Source: CAVYGN01 sp964413265 (GTDB lineage Bacteria; Spirochaetota; Brevinematia; Brevinematales; JAOACQ01). Taken from it: 64,000 bases of DNA. The stretch spans positions 75,899 through 139,898 of the forward strand of contig CAYPRX010000002.1 in NCBI GenBank assembly GCA_964413265.1, given 5' to 3'. The number at the start of each line of letters is the position of its first letter. Within the stretch, counting starts at the first letter, position 1. Positions 1 through 9,900 of this stretch are shown here, one piece after another. The position numbers and the translations under genes are program-made. The notes below the pieces were generated by a model. The model did no database searches, was not told where the DNA came from, and saw only the letters and a program-made list of their open reading frames with translations.

Positions 1-728
1 GTGTTGTAGACATATCACTCCTGGAACATTGCCTGAGAGAGGACTTGAACATGAGGGCTCCCAGAAGAATGGCAGTCCTGGATCCTCTCAGGGTAGTAAT
101 CGATAATTATCCTCCCGATCTCGTTGAGGAATTTGATGCCGACAACAATCCAGAGGATGAATCTGCTGGAAAGAGGAAGATACCATTTTCAAAAATTTTA
201 TACATTGAAAAGGATGATTTCCGTGAGGTCCCTCCGAAGGATTTTTTCAGACTGGCCCCTGGAAGGGAAATAAGGCTGAAACATGCGTATTACATTAAAT
301 GCGTGAGCGTTATCAGGAATAAAAAAACAGGTGAAATTGAAGAACTGCATTGCACATATGATCCGGAATCGAAGGGGGGATGGACGTCGGATGGACGCAA
401 GGTCATGGGGACATCACACTGGGTATCAGCAAGACATTCAGTGAAGTTAGAAGTGCGGCTTTATGATCATTTGCTTCTCAGAGAGAACCCCGGGGATGAA
501 AAGGAAGATCGTGACTACAAGGAGCTTATAAATCCGGATTCGCTTAAAGTATTCAAAGAATGCAGGGGTGAGCCTTCACTGGGAGAAGTTAAGAAAGGTG
601 AATTTTTCCAGTTCCTGCGGCAGGGTTATTTTTCAGTTGATCCCGATTCTGCAGAGGGAAAACCATGCTTTAATCGTACCGTATCCCTTAATGATCCATG
701 GGCTAAAAAACAGAAAAGGCAGGCATGA
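1..728 (+). CDS. glnS: Glutaminyl-tRNA synthetase, C-terminal part (truncated by window edge)
   Basis: This is the 3' portion of a class I glutaminyl-tRNA synthetase, the cytoplasmic enzyme that charges tRNA-Gln. The frame is open from base 3, so the gene starts upstream of the window; a TTG at 45 is internal. The visible part begins with residues resembling the E. coli GlnRS stretch CIREDLNENAPRAMAVIDP (here CLREDLNMRAPRRMAVLDP) and continues through both beta-barrel anticodon-binding domains, including VPFSGEIWIDRADFRE-like (IPFSKILYIEKDDFRE), DGRKVMGTSHWVSA and NRTVSLNDPWAKK near the end. The catalytic HIGH and KMSKS motifs lie outside the window. The stop is 9 bp from the stop of the convergent DUF4349 gene. 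Identification is from remembered similarity to E. coli GlnRS and is strong. Confidence 0.95.
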   Translation, partial: VVDISLLEHCLREDLNMRAPRRMAVLDPLRVVIDNYPPDLVEEFDADNNPEDESAGKRKIPFSKILYIEKDDFREVPPKDFFRLAPGREIRLKHAYYIKCVSVIRNKKTGEIEELHCTYDPESKGGWTSDGRKVMGTSHWVSARHSVKLEVRLYDHLLLRENPGDEKEDRDYKELINPDSLKVFKECRGEPSLGEVKKGEFFQFLRQGYFSVDPDSAEGKPCFNRTVSLNDPWAKKQKRQA

Positions 729-737
729 AAGCTGACC

Positions 738-1685
738 TTATTTGCGGCCGGACTTTGTACCCATTATGGCCTGTAAAACCTTAAACTTATCAATAATGGC
801 CAGTATAATGAGCGTTATCAATGATGCGAGAAATACCATTACCGTTGTATAAAAATAATATTTAACAGACCATAAAAAAGCGGTCATAATCAATTTAGCA
901 ATTGAGAAACTCTCCCTGTAAGTATTCTCATAAAGAGAGATTTTTAATGTACAGAGTTCATTTTCCTCTGAATAGTCTCCCAGCCTCACCCCCAATTCCT
1001 GAAGCTGCTTTTCAATTTCCTGTATTTTATATTCCAGGTCTATCTCTTCGGATAATTTGCCGCCCTTGGATCTGAGTAAAATGAGGGAATCGAGTGTATT
1101 TTCCAGGGATTTTTTCTGGGCATTGATATCCTTGAATTCGCTTGTCTTATCAATTTTATTTATTTCTATTGATCTGAGTATTCCGATTTTTTTTACTTCT
1201 TCCACCATGGCATCGAAATTATCGGGTGGTACTCCGATGGAAATGTCAAGAAACCTTGAACCTTTTAATCCGGTATTGTTTTCGTATTGTATAACGGAGT
1301 TATATTTTTTTATTGATTCGCGCAGTTCCTTGTCGGATTTATCGAAATCCCTTGTTTCGGTCGTCAGCGTTGCTATCTTCTCATATTTCTGGTCAACTCT
1401 TATAATCTGTGGCTTTTCACCGGTGATTTCTTTCTGAATTGTTCTTTTATAGCTTGCAAAATTACTCTTGATATTTTTGAGAACCTCGGTTTTCTGGCCT
1501 TCATTAATATTTTCCCTTTCCGACCGGTCGGCGAGTACTGACCGTGGATAATACGGATTGTAATAATTCGAATAATATACAGATACACCCTCTTTCTCAA
1601 CTATGCCGTATAAAAGGCGGATAATAAAAAACAGGATGAAAATGGCAATATAAATCAGTATCCCGCTGAATATTTTTTTCTTCAT
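738..1685 (-). CDS. DUF4349-like membrane protein
   Basis: A membrane-anchored protein of about 315 residues with the layout of DUF4349 proteins. It has an N-terminal hydrophobic segment (about residues 5-25), then an extracytoplasmic region with a beta-alpha fold that includes IGVPPDNFDAMVEEVKKIG, then a long coiled coil (about residues 170-240, rich in Lys, Glu and Leu), and a second transmembrane segment near the C-terminus ending in a basic tail. The function of the family is unknown. The start was set at the ATG at 1685, directly behind a GGAGG; a TTG four codons upstream is less likely because the GGAGG would then lie inside the coding sequence. It is followed 46 bp upstream by another small membrane protein on the same strand. 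Confidence 0.75.
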   Translation of the reverse strand: MKKKIFSGILIYIAIFILFFIIRLLYGIVEKEGVSVYYSNYYNPYYPRSVLADRSERENINEGQKTEVLKNIKSNFASYKRTIQKEITGEKPQIIRVDQKYEKIATLTTETRDFDKSDKELRESIKKYNSVIQYENNTGLKGSRFLDISIGVPPDNFDAMVEEVKKIGILRSIEINKIDKTSEFKDINAQKKSLENTLDSLILLRSKGGKLSEEIDLEYKIQEIEKQLQELGVRLGDYSEENELCTLKISLYENTYRESFSIAKLIMTAFLWSVKYYFYTTVMVFLASLITLIILAIIDKFKVLQAIMGTKSGRK

Positions 1686-1731
1686 AAGGGCCTCCAAAGA
1701 ATATGTTTATGCTTGTATTGTAATTGAATTG

Positions 1732-2130
1732 TCATTGGGAATTGAGAATTTTAATCGCTTCTTCGTCAAAGAGTATCCATATGCTGTATATGCCGAGAGC
1801 AGTACCGACAGGAATATGAAGTAAATTAATGAATGATACGATAAGAACGGGTATTCTGCCCCACTTCTTTTTTCCTACTAGAGCTGCGCCCCCAAATATC
1901 CCGATTACAGCAAAAAGCAGGATGATCGAAGATATAATAGCAAGAAAAACAGGGACGGTATCAACCACTATATGCGGTATTATATCCGGATCAATAAAGC
2001 CGGCATTTACGGCGTAAGAAACGATGTGTGGCAGCAATACGGAGAGGAACAAAAGGAATATTCCGGCACAAAAAGCAAGAACGGAATAAACGAGGTTGAG
2101 GATTCCAGTGAGTTTAATGTGTTTTTCCAT
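1732..2130 (-). CDS. Small conserved integral membrane protein
   Basis: A 132-residue protein with about four hydrophobic helices. Near its C-terminus it carries GTALGIYSIWILFDEEA, which I recognise as a recurring ending of small uncharacterised bacterial membrane proteins. No catalytic motif is visible and the function is unknown. An AGGAG-type ribosome binding site sits immediately before the ATG. It lies between fliD and the DUF4349 gene on the same strand (20 bp from fliD), so the three may be co-transcribed, although nothing else in them suggests a shared role. Confidence 0.7.
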   Translation of the reverse strand: MEKHIKLTGILNLVYSVLAFCAGIFLLFLSVLLPHIVSYAVNAGFIDPDIIPHIVVDTVPVFLAIISSIILLFAVIGIFGGAALVGKKKWGRIPVLIVSFINLLHIPVGTALGIYSIWILFDEEAIKILNSQ

Positions 2131-2150
2131 ATTTAACTCCTTATCCGTAA

Positions 2151-4208
2151 CTATTGCTCGTTGTTTTTCATCTGGCTGTTAAGCCACTTTTCCTTGTTGG
2201 CGGTTTCAGTCAGTACCTGGTTCATCTTGCCGTATTTCTCTCTTAAATCCTGTTCATATATGACAAGGTCTCGGTTCATTTTTTCAATGTCTTTTTGCCC
2301 ATCCTTTATTTTATTATTATTAAAGACGATTCGCTCTTCGAAAAAGCTTCCGGCGCCTAAACTGAGCCTCAAAGTCTGATTAATAGCAACGGCAGCTCCT
2401 GAATCTTTAATAAGATCGCCGTGAGTGTCATAAGCGAATAGCTGTTCAACTCCTTCGAACCTTGTCTTTAATTCTGAACGAAATTTTTCAAGTTCAAAAT
2501 TCAGTAGACCAATCCTCGCAGAATTCCATTCATCGGAATTTTTATCAAAAGAGCCGTTCCTTTTCGTGAAAATACCTATCTGTTCCAGCAGTGAAAGCTG
2601 TCTATCGTAAATCGTTTTATAAGGTGCAGACGGTATTTCTCTGAGCCTGTTCATAAGAATAATGACAGGACTTTCGGCCTGGAAAGCACCGATTTTCAGG
2701 TTATCCTGGCTTCTCTGGCTTAATGGAGTATGATCCAGATTAGGTGTTGTAACGACATGCAGGTATTCCATCGTTTTATTATAGCTTTCAATCCAAGCAC
2801 TCAGCGAATCTTCGATCTTCTTATAGTTATGATCTATGGAGGCCGTCACAGGTTCCTTTGATTCTGATTTCAGGGTTATTGTTACACCGTCAATCAGGTT
2901 GTCGATAATGTTTTTGTCTCTTTTGACTTCCACGCCATCAAAATTAATAATGGAGTCGCAGGCCCTGCTGATGATGTTTTTCGGCTGAATGCCTCCTTCG
3001 GATATCTTTGTAACGAGACGTGCATCTGATATCAGAAATTCCCTGTCTGTGTTTTTATTTCTTACGGTTAATTTTACAACCGTTTTGTCCTTATATGTAC
3101 CAAGTGAATTACTGAAGTTTCCTGTATTGTCAATGTAATAACTTTTACCTGTTCCATCGTCGAAAGAAAGTGTCAGGATCTCAGTGTAGTTTGAAATGAT
3201 TTCAGGCGCTTTTTTATTTTCTTCGAAGTAAGATATCAAACTGCCTCCTGAAACTGTTACATTCGAAACAGATACTGGCTCCATTAAATTTATATCTAAA
3301 TTCGGGGCATTGATATTAGTTTCAGCAGGAGCCGGATTATAAGGACGCATCAAAGCGTTAAAATAGAATACGGTTCCTTCCGATATCCTTATATTTTCCT
3401 GCAAGAGATTAACTTCTCCCTCGTCGCCGGGCATGAGACGCACTCTATTCGAATCAGATGAAATCGGGTTTGCCGATTTTGCTGAAAGCCTGCTGAAATC
3501 TATCTTTTTTTCATCAGTTTTTGGCTCTCCCTCTCCAAGGAGGTTTATTTCCCTGAGAGCTGAGATGTCCCCGCTGAAGTTAAGTTTATTTTTTTCACCG
3601 GTATCTTTCCCGCTGATTACTAAAATTGAAGAAGTATCGGTATCATTGATAATGCGGGTATCGATTACATCCCGGGCCTGCTGCTGCAGGGCATCTGCGA
3701 GCTGGTATATGGTTCCGCCGGCAAATTTGAATTTGAAGCTCTTGCCGCCGATGCTGACGGTAAATTCGCATGGGGGCAGGGCTTTATTCTTGGGGTACGA
3801 CGAACTCATAAAAGAATCGGGCTTGGCGGTCTGAAGAACCTTAATTTTATAGTCCTCTTTTTTTGCTTTTCTTTCTGCTGATACTTCAAGAACAGCAGGG
3901 TCTGAAGAGGTGCCGACCATATCTCTGAAAGGAGTTTTAAAATCGTACAGAGCTCTTGATTTATCATCAAGATCCCTCAAATACTTTGTGATGTCCCTCG
4001 CTATATCGCTTTCGAGCTTATAATCCTGAATTTCGGCTTCTTTTTTTTGAATCGGTATCTTCTTTATTAATAAAAGTTTCTGAATTGTGTCTTCGGTATT
4101 TATTTGATTGTTGCCCGGTATATTAAAATGGACCTGATTGCCGGCATCCTGTGAAAAAACTGTTGAGAAAAAACCTGCCATTATCATTATTATTATTGAT
4201 ATCTTCAT
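2151..4208 (-). CDS. fliD: Flagellar filament cap protein FliD, spirochaete-like, with signal peptide
   Basis: FliD (hook-associated protein 2) caps the flagellar filament and promotes flagellin assembly. After residue 25 the protein follows the treponemal FliD pattern as I remember it: FNIPG then a D0 region (INTEDTIQKLL.IKKIP), then FKTPFRDM, AKKEDYKIKVLQTAKPDSFMSSS, a GGKSFKFKFAGG stretch and a C-terminal coiled coil. Length (685) is typical of spirochaete FliD. The oddity is the N-terminus: MKISIIIMIMAGFFSTVFS followed by QDAG reads as a Sec signal peptide, whereas FliD is normally exported through the flagellar type III apparatus without one. No usable start codon exists between the signal and the conserved region, and a GAGGGGG precedes the ATG. 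No other flagellar gene is in the window. Upstream at 4257-4264 (minus strand TCCGATAA) there is a sequence like a sigma28 -10 element, but no matching -35. Confidence 0.85.
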   Translation of the reverse strand: MKISIIIMIMAGFFSTVFSQDAGNQVHFNIPGNNQINTEDTIQKLLLIKKIPIQKKEAEIQDYKLESDIARDITKYLRDLDDKSRALYDFKTPFRDMVGTSSDPAVLEVSAERKAKKEDYKIKVLQTAKPDSFMSSSYPKNKALPPCEFTVSIGGKSFKFKFAGGTIYQLADALQQQARDVIDTRIINDTDTSSILVISGKDTGEKNKLNFSGDISALREINLLGEGEPKTDEKKIDFSRLSAKSANPISSDSNRVRLMPGDEGEVNLLQENIRISEGTVFYFNALMRPYNPAPAETNINAPNLDINLMEPVSVSNVTVSGGSLISYFEENKKAPEIISNYTEILTLSFDDGTGKSYYIDNTGNFSNSLGTYKDKTVVKLTVRNKNTDREFLISDARLVTKISEGGIQPKNIISRACDSIINFDGVEVKRDKNIIDNLIDGVTITLKSESKEPVTASIDHNYKKIEDSLSAWIESYNKTMEYLHVVTTPNLDHTPLSQRSQDNLKIGAFQAESPVIILMNRLREIPSAPYKTIYDRQLSLLEQIGIFTKRNGSFDKNSDEWNSARIGLLNFELEKFRSELKTRFEGVEQLFAYDTHGDLIKDSGAAVAINQTLRLSLGAGSFFEERIVFNNNKIKDGQKDIEKMNRDLVIYEQDLREKYGKMNQVLTETANKEKWLNSQMKNNEQ

Positions 4209-4433
4209 TAAAGGGCCCCCTCTATAATATGAATATTATACAATAAATCTAACTACTTATCGGAAGAATTGCAAAAAATAGAATATTTTGGAAATACAAT
4301 CGCTCTCAAGTAATTATACCCATGGATCAGATGAGAAATTGAATTTTTAAGCCTTTATTATGAAATATTATTTCCCGTTTTTTTTGTGCTGGATTATATT
4401 ACTATGGGAATTTAATATATAAAGGGGGATCTC

Positions 4434-5408
4434 ATGTCAAAAAAATTCGGAATCGGTTTCATAGGAGCCGGCGAGGTATCAGTTCTTCATGCAAAGGCGC
4501 TGCGTGATATTCCGGGTTCGGAACTGGTCGGATTATGGAACCGCACAGCTGAAAGATCAGCCTTAAGGGCAAAAGAGGAGAACTGCAGGATGTTTTCCTC
4601 TGCCGAAGAATTGGTAAAAGATCCCGGTATTGATGCTGTTTTCATATTAACCAACCAGGAAACCCACCTGAAATATTCAAAAATGGCTATGGAATCGGGC
4701 AAGCATGTTCTAATTGAAAAACCCCTCGGCATGAATGTGGAAGAAATTGAGGAAATGAAATCTGTAGCTCAAAAAACGGGAGTTGTCTGCATGCCAGGCC
4801 ATAATATGATACATGAAGAAAGCATCAAACGGGCGCATAGGATCATACAAAACGGCGATTTAGGAAAAATCGTATCATGCTATGTAATGTATAATATTCA
4901 GCATTCCGAGCAGCGTGCTTCAACCCTTCCGGGAGTGATCCGCCACATCTGCACGCACAACCTTTATACGATGATCTATCTAACGGGAAGCTGGCCGAAA
5001 AGGGTGAACGGCTTTAAAGCCAATATCCATTATGAAAAGATCGATAGTGAAGATATTACTCTTGTAAATCTTGAACTGGAAAATGGCGCTCTCGGGCATA
5101 TATGTGCCAGCTTTGCTGCAGACGATCTTTCTCCGGCTCCATGGACTTTCACTGCCAAGGTTATAGGCCTGGGAGGTACCGTCCATTACACATATAACGA
5201 TTGGGTTGAGGCGAAAAAGGGTATTTCTCACTCTCATACATATACAGCTTACCAGGCCACATTAACCAATGAAGACCGTTATTTCATGGGGATCTGTCAA
5301 AATGGCGGAGAATTGCTCTCAACAATGGATGATGCGATTTCATGCATGAAAACAACGATCGCCCTTGAAAAAGCCATTGATGAGGGAATTACGGTCGAAA
5401 TACGGTAG
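4434..5408 (+). CDS. Gfo/Idh/MocA family oxidoreductase
   Basis: An NAD(P)-dependent oxidoreductase, probably acting on a sugar or polyol; the substrate cannot be read from the sequence. The N-terminal Rossmann fold has the dinucleotide motif in the form GAGEVS (residues 11-16), a variant of GxGxxG. The family's EKP motif is at residues 95-97 within HVLIEKPLG, and the C-terminal domain carries HICTHNLYTMIYLTG. Length (324) is usual. It has a strong ribosome binding site (AAGGGGG) and is followed after 13 bp by a small PAS-domain gene, so the two probably form an operon. A second, only distantly similar member of the family lies at 46824. Confidence 0.9.
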   Translation: MSKKFGIGFIGAGEVSVLHAKALRDIPGSELVGLWNRTAERSALRAKEENCRMFSSAEELVKDPGIDAVFILTNQETHLKYSKMAMESGKHVLIEKPLGMNVEEIEEMKSVAQKTGVVCMPGHNMIHEESIKRAHRIIQNGDLGKIVSCYVMYNIQHSEQRASTLPGVIRHICTHNLYTMIYLTGSWPKRVNGFKANIHYEKIDSEDITLVNLELENGALGHICASFAADDLSPAPWTFTAKVIGLGGTVHYTYNDWVEAKKGISHSHTYTAYQATLTNEDRYFMGICQNGGELLSTMDDAISCMKTTIALEKAIDEGITVEIR

Positions 5409-5421
5409 TGAGGAGATTTTT

Positions 5422-5826
5422 ATGATCGACAGGATGAACGAGGAGATGGTGAGGGCGGTGATCGAGGCTTTACCAGTCGAGATCACGGTTATCGATTCGA
5501 ATGATGAGGTTGTCGGCTGGAATCGGCATGATTCGAGGCTGTTTTTCAGGCCTCTGTCGTCACTTGGCCTTAATTTCAGGAACTGTCACCCTCAGGAAAG
5601 CCTTTCAAAGGTTCTTGCAATAGTAGATGAAATGAGATCGGGAAAAAGGGACAAAGCGCGTTTCTGGATAGATTTGAGCGTAAAGGATGATGCGAACAAA
5701 CACAAGGTGTTGATTGAATTTTTTGCTCTGCGCGATAGTCAGGGTAAATATCTCGGATGTATGGAGTGTACAAGGGACGTTGAAGATATTATGCACCTTG
5801 AAGGGCAAAAAAGACTGCTTGATTAA
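5422..5826 (+). CDS. Stand-alone PAS-domain protein (DUF438-type PAS)
   Basis: A 134-residue protein that is essentially one PAS domain. It reads LPVEITVIDSNDEVVGWN, then NFRNCHPQESLSKVLAIVDEMRSGKRDKARFWID, then LGCMECTRDVEDIMHLEGQKRLLD. This matches the C-terminal PAS part of DUF438/hemerythrin-like proteins as I remember them (RxxQNCHPPKS, SGKKDxAEFWI, LGTLEVTQDI). The DUF438 and hemerythrin parts are absent, so it would act as an isolated ligand or redox sensor module. The start was placed at the ATG at 5422 behind GAGGAG rather than an earlier start inside the upstream oxidoreductase gene. The stop is 10 bp from the convergent acetyltransferase gene. Confidence 0.8.
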   Translation: MIDRMNEEMVRAVIEALPVEITVIDSNDEVVGWNRHDSRLFFRPLSSLGLNFRNCHPQESLSKVLAIVDEMRSGKRDKARFWIDLSVKDDANKHKVLIEFFALRDSQGKYLGCMECTRDVEDIMHLEGQKRLLD

Positions 5827-5836
5827 CGGAATAACA

Positions 5837-6802
5837 TTATTTTGTACCTGGAAAGATGTAATGAAAAGCAGCTCCTGTATAGCTCAAATGAAATCCTGAA
5901 TCCTCGGCGGCTTCAATCAGCTCTGAATTTTCGGCATCTATCCAGACTTCGAGAAGACAGTAATCTTCAAGCCTTGCTTTAATGTCTCTGAGCATCTCTG
6001 CCTCAATTCCGTTTCCTTTGTACTCATCGATAACGATAACGTCCAGTATCTTATAAATGAATTTATCCGTTTTTAAAGTTTTTTTGCAGATATCATCCTC
6101 AGTGATATTGATGAAACCTGCATTTTTTGAACCTCTTTTATAGATATAGCATTTTGATTTACCTTTATAAATGCTTCTCCGTGCGTTGTCTATGAGATAA
6201 TCTTTAAGCCTGACTGCATCGTAATTTTTTTCTTTTAATAATGAGACAGGCCTTGACAATCCTCGAAGAAAATTCTCTATCTCGGTACCTTCCGGTAAAA
6301 CGATATTTTTGTTTAATGATGGAGTTTGATCTTCCCCCGTACTGTAGTATCTGAAAATATGCCAGCCCATTCTGAAATGGAAACCGCATGATTCATAAAC
6401 CTGAATAGCAGGATAATTATAAAGATCTGTTCCGACGGTCACAATTTCAGTACCGGTTTTTAAAAGTCTATCCAGTGCATTTTTTACGAGTTGCTTGCCG
6501 ATGCTTTGCCCTCTGAAATTCGGATCAACGGCAAGAAGTAGAATACTGCCTGTTTTTTTCCCTGCAGCATTTGAAAGTGCAAGATTTACTGAGAAGGTTA
6601 TAAATCCAATTATCCTGTCGCCTTCCTGGACGACCAGGGACATTGATGAAGGGGCCAGGAGCATATCATAAGCAAAAGCGGGATATATGGATTTGGTAAT
6701 GCTGCTGATATGCGTGTCGAAAGAATACGGCGAAGTATCGAAAAGCCGGGATAATTCTATCAGCTCCGGTATGTCGCCATTAATGGAGTCCCTGTAAATC
6801 AT
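5837..6802 (-). CDS. Tandem GNAT-family N-acetyltransferase
   Basis: A protein of two GNAT folds that transfer an acyl group from acyl-CoA to an amine; the acceptor is unknown. The first domain (about residues 1-155) has the acetyl-CoA signature in VDPNFRGQSIGKQLV (residues 92-106) and ends with VYESCGFHFR. The second (about residues 165-321) is more degenerate: IVIDEYKGNGIEAEMLRDI carries only part of the pyrophosphate-binding loop, then the fold closes with AAEDSGFHLSY. One domain may have lost catalysis. A GGGAGG stands before the ATG. The gene is convergent with the PAS gene and divergent from the PFOR gene. Confidence 0.85.
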   Translation of the reverse strand: MIYRDSINGDIPELIELSRLFDTSPYSFDTHISSITKSIYPAFAYDMLLAPSSMSLVVQEGDRIIGFITFSVNLALSNAAGKKTGSILLLAVDPNFRGQSIGKQLVKNALDRLLKTGTEIVTVGTDLYNYPAIQVYESCGFHFRMGWHIFRYYSTGEDQTPSLNKNIVLPEGTEIENFLRGLSRPVSLLKEKNYDAVRLKDYLIDNARRSIYKGKSKCYIYKRGSKNAGFINITEDDICKKTLKTDKFIYKILDVIVIDEYKGNGIEAEMLRDIKARLEDYCLLEVWIDAENSELIEAAEDSGFHLSYTGAAFHYIFPGTK

Positions 6803-6936
6803 TTTATACCTCCCACGGCTCCATCCGGATATTAAGAATATTATAAAAAATCATTGAATATTAATCAATAAGTCATTTAAAAGAGAACTTTATCTGATTA
6901 ATTTTTGAGCCTATCTACTTTAAACAGCATTATTAT

Positions 6937-6965
6937 TTGTGATTTTTTGCCAATGGAGGTATAAT
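6937..6965 (+). promoter_or_regulatory. Sigma70-type promoter of the PFOR gene
   Basis: TTGTGA at 6937-6942 and a perfect TATAAT at 6960-6965 with a 17-bp spacer. It lies 32 bp before the PFOR start codon in an otherwise AT-rich intergenic region. The assignment rests on consensus match and position only. Confidence 0.65.
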
Positions 6966-6997
6966 AAAATCGTTTATTTAGTGTATGGAGGACAGTT

Positions 6998-9900
6998 ATG
7001 GCAAAATCCATGGAAATGATGGATGGTAATAACGCAGCATCTTATGTGGCATATGCTTTTTCAGAGGTTGCCGCTATTTACCCGATAACCCCATCTTCTA
7101 CAATGGCCGAATTTTGTGACGATTGGGCAAGTGAAGGGAAAAGGAATATGTTCGGGGATATAGTCAGGGTGATAGAGATGCAGTCGGAAGCAGGAGCAGC
7201 TGGAGCAGTACATGGTTCTCTTCAGGGAGGCGCACTTACGACGACATTCACTTGTTCACAGGGGTTGTTGCTGATGATCCCCAATATGTATAAAATTGCG
7301 GGGGAACTTTTACCTGGTGTATTTCATGTCAGTGCGAGAGCTGTCGCTTCTCATGCATTATCGATTTTTGGGGACCACTCTGATGTCATGGCATGTCGCC
7401 AGACCGGATTTGCTATGCTTGCATCGGGGTCTGTGCAGGAAATCCTGGATATTGCACCTGTAGCCCATTTAACTGCCCTGAAAACACGTATTCCTTTTTT
7501 ACATTTCTTCGACGGTTTCAGGACTTCTGCTGAAGTACAAAAAGTTGAATCCCTTGAATATTCAGATTATGAAAAGTTGATCGACAAAAAGGCTCTCGAT
7601 GAATTCAGAAAAAGAGCGCTGTCGCCTGAGAAACCCGTAACAAGGGGAACTGCTCAGAACCCGGATATCTTTTTCCAGGCAAAGGAATCGGCAAACAGGT
7701 ATTATGATGCCGTTCCAGACTCAATTGAATCATACATGCAGGAAATACAGAGACTTACCGGAAGGGAATATCATCCATTTAATTATTACGGTGCTGAAAA
7801 TGCAGAAAATATTATAGTAGCCATGGGATCAATTACGGATATTTCAAAACCGGTTATTGATTATTTGCTAAAAAAAGGCGAAAAAGTTGGAATTATTTCA
7901 GTTCATCTTTTCAGACCTTTCTCTTCAAAGTATTTCTTTAACGTTATTCCGAAAACGGTTAAAAGGATTGCGGTCCTTGACAGGTGTAAGGAACCGGGGG
8001 CAATTGGAGAACCTCTTTACCTTGATGTTAGGAGCCTTTTTTATAACATGGAAAATGCGCCAAAGATCGTCGGTGGCAGGTATGGCCTGGCATCGAAAGA
8101 CACCACGCCTGAGCAGATTATTGCGATTTACGATAACCTTAAAAATAAGGAGCCAAAGGACCAGTTTACGGTCGGAATTGTCGATGATGTCACCTTCAAA
8201 TCTCTTCCTGTCGGAGGAAGCGTCGATGTATGTCCTGAAGGAACTTTCGAGGCTAAATTTTACGGAATCGGATCCGATGGTACTGTCGGTGCAAATAAAA
8301 ACTCCATTAAGATAATCGGGGATAATACGAATAAATATGCTCAGGCGTATTTCGCTTATGATTCGAAAAAATCAGGCGGTCTGTCAATCTCCCATCTCCG
8401 TTTCGGTGATAAGCCTATTCAGTTGCCGTATTACATCACAAATCCTAACTTTGTTGCCTGTCATGTAAGCTCTTATCTGGATAAATACAATATGATAAAG
8501 GGCCTGCGAAAAGGAGGCACTTTCCTGCTTAACAGCATTTGGGATGAAAAGGAAGTTGTCAAGCATATTCCGGATTATATGAAAAAATATATGGCTGATA
8601 ACGATATAAAATTCTATATGATCAACGCGACTGAGATCGCAGAAGATCTTGGATTGGGAGCAAGAACGAATACTATTATGCAGTCGGCTTTTTTCAAACT
8701 TACTGATGTTATATCCTACGAAGATGCTATGAAGTATATGAAGAAAGCAATATATAAAACTTATGGAAGAAAAGGTGACAAAATTGTCAATATGAATTAT
8801 GCAGCTATTGAAAAGGGCGGAGAAGTTAAGAAAATAAATATCCCCGTGGAATGGAAAAAATTAAGCAGTTCAAAAGAGAATAAAAACAAAGATCTGCCGG
8901 ATTACGTCAGGGATATTATGATCCCTGTGAACGCCCAGGAGGGGGATGACCTCCCGGTCAGTGCTTTTAAAGAGATGGAGGACGGGACATTCCCGAACAG
9001 TACTTCCATGTATGAGAAAAGAGGAATTGCTGTAAACGTTCCTGAATGGATACCTGAAGACTGCATACAATGCAACCAATGCTCTTTCGTCTGTCCTCAT
9101 GCTGTGATAAGGCCTTTCTTAATCGATGAAAAAGAAATGAAATTAATCCCAGAAGGCACTAAAACATTGAAGGCCATTGGGAGAGGGCTGGAAAATTACC
9201 ATTACAAAATTCAGGTCAGTGTGCTGGACTGCGCAGGATGCGGAAACTGTGCGGACATATGTCCGGGTAAACAGAATAAAAAGGCTCTTATCATGAAACC
9301 TCTGGAAAGTCAGAAGGAAGAAATAAAGCTGTGGAATTATATTTCGGAAAATGTCAGTTATAAAGATAACCTGATGGAGAAATCTACCATCAAGGGAAGT
9401 CAGTTCTCGAGACCTTTATTTGAATTCTCGGGTTGTTGTGCTGGATGCGGTGAGACGCCTTATATCAAGGTTATCACCCAGCTTTTCGGCGACAGGATGA
9501 TCATTGCCAACGCTACGGGTTGTTCATCGATTTACGGAGGCTCTGCTCCTTCAGCTCCTTATTGCGTCAATGCGGAGGGTCATGGCCCAGCATGGGCTAA
9601 TTCGCTCTTCGAGGATACGGCTGAATACGGCTTCGGTATGGTACTTGCAGATCATCAAATGAAAGATAGAATTGAGATTCTGATGAAAAAGGCTATTGAA
9701 AGCGGAATTTCCCCGGAAATCAGATCAGCCTTTGAAGAATGGATGGGAGGTAGAACCAGCGCAGAGAAATCAAGGATTGCTTCTGATAAGATAAAAAAGT
9801 TGCTGGCTAAAGAAAAATCCGGAATTCTTGGCGAAATAAATGATCTTGAGAGCTTCCTGATCAAAAAATCACATTGGGCTTTCGGCGGAGACGGCTGGGC

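Noticed and set aside
4257..4264. Sigma28-like -10 element (TCCGATAA on the minus strand) upstream of fliD
   Set aside because: No matching -35 at the correct distance; kept only as a note in the fliD entry.
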